Shown in pieces: positions 62,553-64,000 of a stretch of DNA of 64,000 nt. Made by a program: the position numbers and the translations under genes. The stretch covers positions 434,001-498,000 of the forward strand of contig NZ_AP018254.1 in NCBI RefSeq assembly GCF_002368395.1, given 5' to 3'. The notes beneath the pieces are model-generated. The model worked only from the letters and a program-made list of their open reading frames with translations, was not told where the DNA came from and did no database searches. The first letter of the stretch is position 1; the number at the start of each line of letters is the position of its first letter. Origin of the DNA: Calothrix sp. NIES-3974 (GTDB taxonomy: Bacteria; Cyanobacteriota; Cyanobacteriia; Cyanobacteriales; Nostocaceae).

Positions 62553-63770
62553 ATGAACATCGCCGAAAGCATGAAAATGGCAGGAAAAACCCTGCTAGCA
62601 AATAAACTCCGCAGTTTACTAACCATGTTAGGTATTGTCATCGGTAATGCGTCGGTAATTGCCATGATCGGCATTGGTGAAGCTGGACAAAGATTTGTTG
62701 CCAAGGAGTTGGAATCACTCGGACCGAATGTATTGTTTGTAATACCGGGAAATGAGGAAACTCAACGGATTTCCTTTGAAATTCCCAAAAATCTCGTGTT
62801 AGCAGATGCCTACGCGATCGCCGAACAGGTTCCCACTGTCAAGGGTGTAGCTCCGGAGTTAAATCGTCGTTTTGTTGTAGTACACCAAAATCGCAGTACC
62901 AATTTGAATATTATCGGTACAACACCAGGTTTTTTGACTGTACGAGCTTTTGAAGTCAAGCAGGGACGATTTTTTACCGAAGTGGATATGACCCGCAATA
63001 ATCAGGTCGTAGTCCTAGGTGCGGATACAGCAGAAAAATTATTTGGTAATACCAATCCAGTTGGCAAACAACTGCGAATCAAGGATTCCAGCTTTCAAGT
63101 CATTGGTGTACTCGCAGCCAAAGGTTCCAGTGTGGGTGCGGATTACGACAAAGCGGCGATTGTACCTTTAACTACATCTGCCAATCGGTTAATCGGTCGT
63201 AACTCCCCCTACGGAATTGCTCTAGACTACCTAGTCGCCTCCGCTGACCGCACGGAAAACGTGGATGCGGCTGTGTTTCAAATTACCAACCTCCTGCGAC
63301 TACGGCACAAAGTTACCGGAGAAGATGACTTTACAATTCGTACTCAAAAAGACGCAATGCAAACCCTGGGACAAGTCACCGGAGCTTTAACAATTATGTT
63401 AGCTGCGATCGCGGGTATTTCCCTGTTTGTCGGCGGTATTGGGATTATGAATATCATGTTAGTTTCGGTGACGGAACGCACCCAAGAAATTGGTTTACGC
63501 AAAGCCATCGGCGCAACCCAACGGGATATCCTCCTACAGTTCATGATTGAAGCGGTAATCGTCTCAGCTGTCGGAGGAGTGATTGGTGTTGCTATTGGAG
63601 TATCGGGAATTTACTTGGTAGCTTTACTTACTCCTTTGGAGGCAGCAATCTCCGTGTCCGCAATTACTACTGCGGTGGGTGTATCTGGAGCAATTGGTTT
63701 ATTTTTCGGTGTTTTTCCAGCCCGTCGTGCTGCAAAATTAGACCCCATTGTCGCTTTAAGAACGGCTTAG
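62553..63770 (+). CDS. MacB/FtsX-type ABC transporter permease
   Basis: Membrane subunit of a MacB-family ABC exporter, 405 aa, of the class that moves substrates or signals across the envelope by mechanotransmission. One N-terminal span (about 20-45, LLANKLRSLLTMLGIVIGNASVIAMIGIG), a periplasmic MacB_PCD domain (about 50-260), then three C-terminal spans forming the FtsX core with FVGGIGIMNIMLVSVTERTQEIGLRKAIGA and FPARRAAKLDPIVALR. The stand-alone ATPase and a membrane-fusion partner are not in the window; they may lie further downstream. Confidence 0.93.
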   Translation: MNIAESMKMAGKTLLANKLRSLLTMLGIVIGNASVIAMIGIGEAGQRFVAKELESLGPNVLFVIPGNEETQRISFEIPKNLVLADAYAIAEQVPTVKGVAPELNRRFVVVHQNRSTNLNIIGTTPGFLTVRAFEVKQGRFFTEVDMTRNNQVVVLGADTAEKLFGNTNPVGKQLRIKDSSFQVIGVLAAKGSSVGADYDKAAIVPLTTSANRLIGRNSPYGIALDYLVASADRTENVDAAVFQITNLLRLRHKVTGEDDFTIRTQKDAMQTLGQVTGALTIMLAAIAGISLFVGGIGIMNIMLVSVTERTQEIGLRKAIGATQRDILLQFMIEAVIVSAVGGVIGVAIGVSGIYLVALLTPLEAAISVSAITTAVGVSGAIGLFFGVFPARRAAKLDPIVALRTA

Positions 63771-64000
63771 TGGTCTGTGTGATTAATTTTGATGAGTAAA
63801 GAATGGAACGTAGTGGTCTGTCAACTTTATTTTGATCGATTGAAAATTTAGCGATCGCATCCTTCAAAATCATGTTTATTCATCCAGATTTTGACAAGAT
63901 TTTGAGCATTATTACTTATTGACAAAAGAGCAATGAGCTTAATTTGTTAGCAATGAGGATAGACCATTAGTATACTTCAGGGTCTGCGGAAAAAATCCTA
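63771..64000. other. Window end, non-coding, starts a composite repeat
   Basis: No gene. The last 21 bases (AGGGTCTGCGGAAAAAATC, from 63980) match the end of the composite repeat seen at 34577 and 57212, cut by the window edge. Confidence 0.5.

Overview
The window is chromosomal DNA from a cyanobacterium, most likely a filamentous, heterocyst-forming type. HIP1 octamers (GCGATCGC) are scattered through genes and spacers. Cyanobacterial marker genes are present: pcyA, a cyAbrB regulator, a PII protein with the cyanobacterial Ser49 site, a bicA-type bicarbonate transporter and a BFN-domain protein. The spacers also carry heptanucleotide tandem repeats (units such as AAAATCC and GGGAGTA) of the kind described in heterocystous cyanobacteria. 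I could see no transposase gene, CRISPR array, rRNA or tRNA.

Layout. 0-8 kb: the 3' end of folC, an orphan sugar-binding lipoprotein, and the type IV pilus operon pilM-pilN-pilO-pilQ. 8-16 kb: a fused two-ATPase peptide ABC protein, pcyA (phycocyanobilin synthesis), a coiled-coil membrane protein, glnB (PII), and an Hsp20 gene followed by a 58-codon gene. 16-24 kb: an acyltransferase, the GDP-fucose pair gmd-fcl, the putrescine pair aguA-aguB, and a glycosyltransferase plus sugar-phosphate transferase operon, i.e. cell-surface polysaccharide and polyamine genes. 24-34 kb: cbiB, an Rrf2 regulator, cyAbrB, a ClC channel with CBS domains, small membrane proteins, a PD-(D/E)XK protein and a GAF-EAL protein. 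34-41 kb: a DUF6888/DUF6887-like small pair, bicA, a tandem universal stress protein, a GAF-PAS histidine kinase and a PfkB sugar kinase. 42-53 kb: rsmI, a MIF-like tautomerase, cobM, lgt, rseP, nth, a Nudix hydrolase, argF, ribE, a BFN protein and an Fe-S aldo/keto reductase. 53-64 kb: a putative methyltransferase of the DNA-phosphorothioation-associated type with a duplicated flanking module, prxQ, a decayed PIN toxin, bioY-lspA, two TPR proteins, a basic-tailed hypothetical protein and a MacB-type permease.

The genes are mostly housekeeping. The unusual content lies in the spacers and in one protein. The spacers hold several dispersed non-coding repeat families. Two of them occur as long inverted pairs that bracket gene blocks: about 250-365 bp on each side of usp plus the histidine kinase, and about 250 bp on each side of rseP-nth-nudix-argF. 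Another family is a set of hairpins with shared arms and interchangeable palindromic cores, sometimes lodged inside a larger composite repeat. The protein of most interest is the 54-56 kb methyltransferase. Two related modules of about 160 residues sit on either side of its SAM-binding domain, and no dnd gene is visible near it. Functions are inferred from motifs and family resemblance read by eye; no database search was run.
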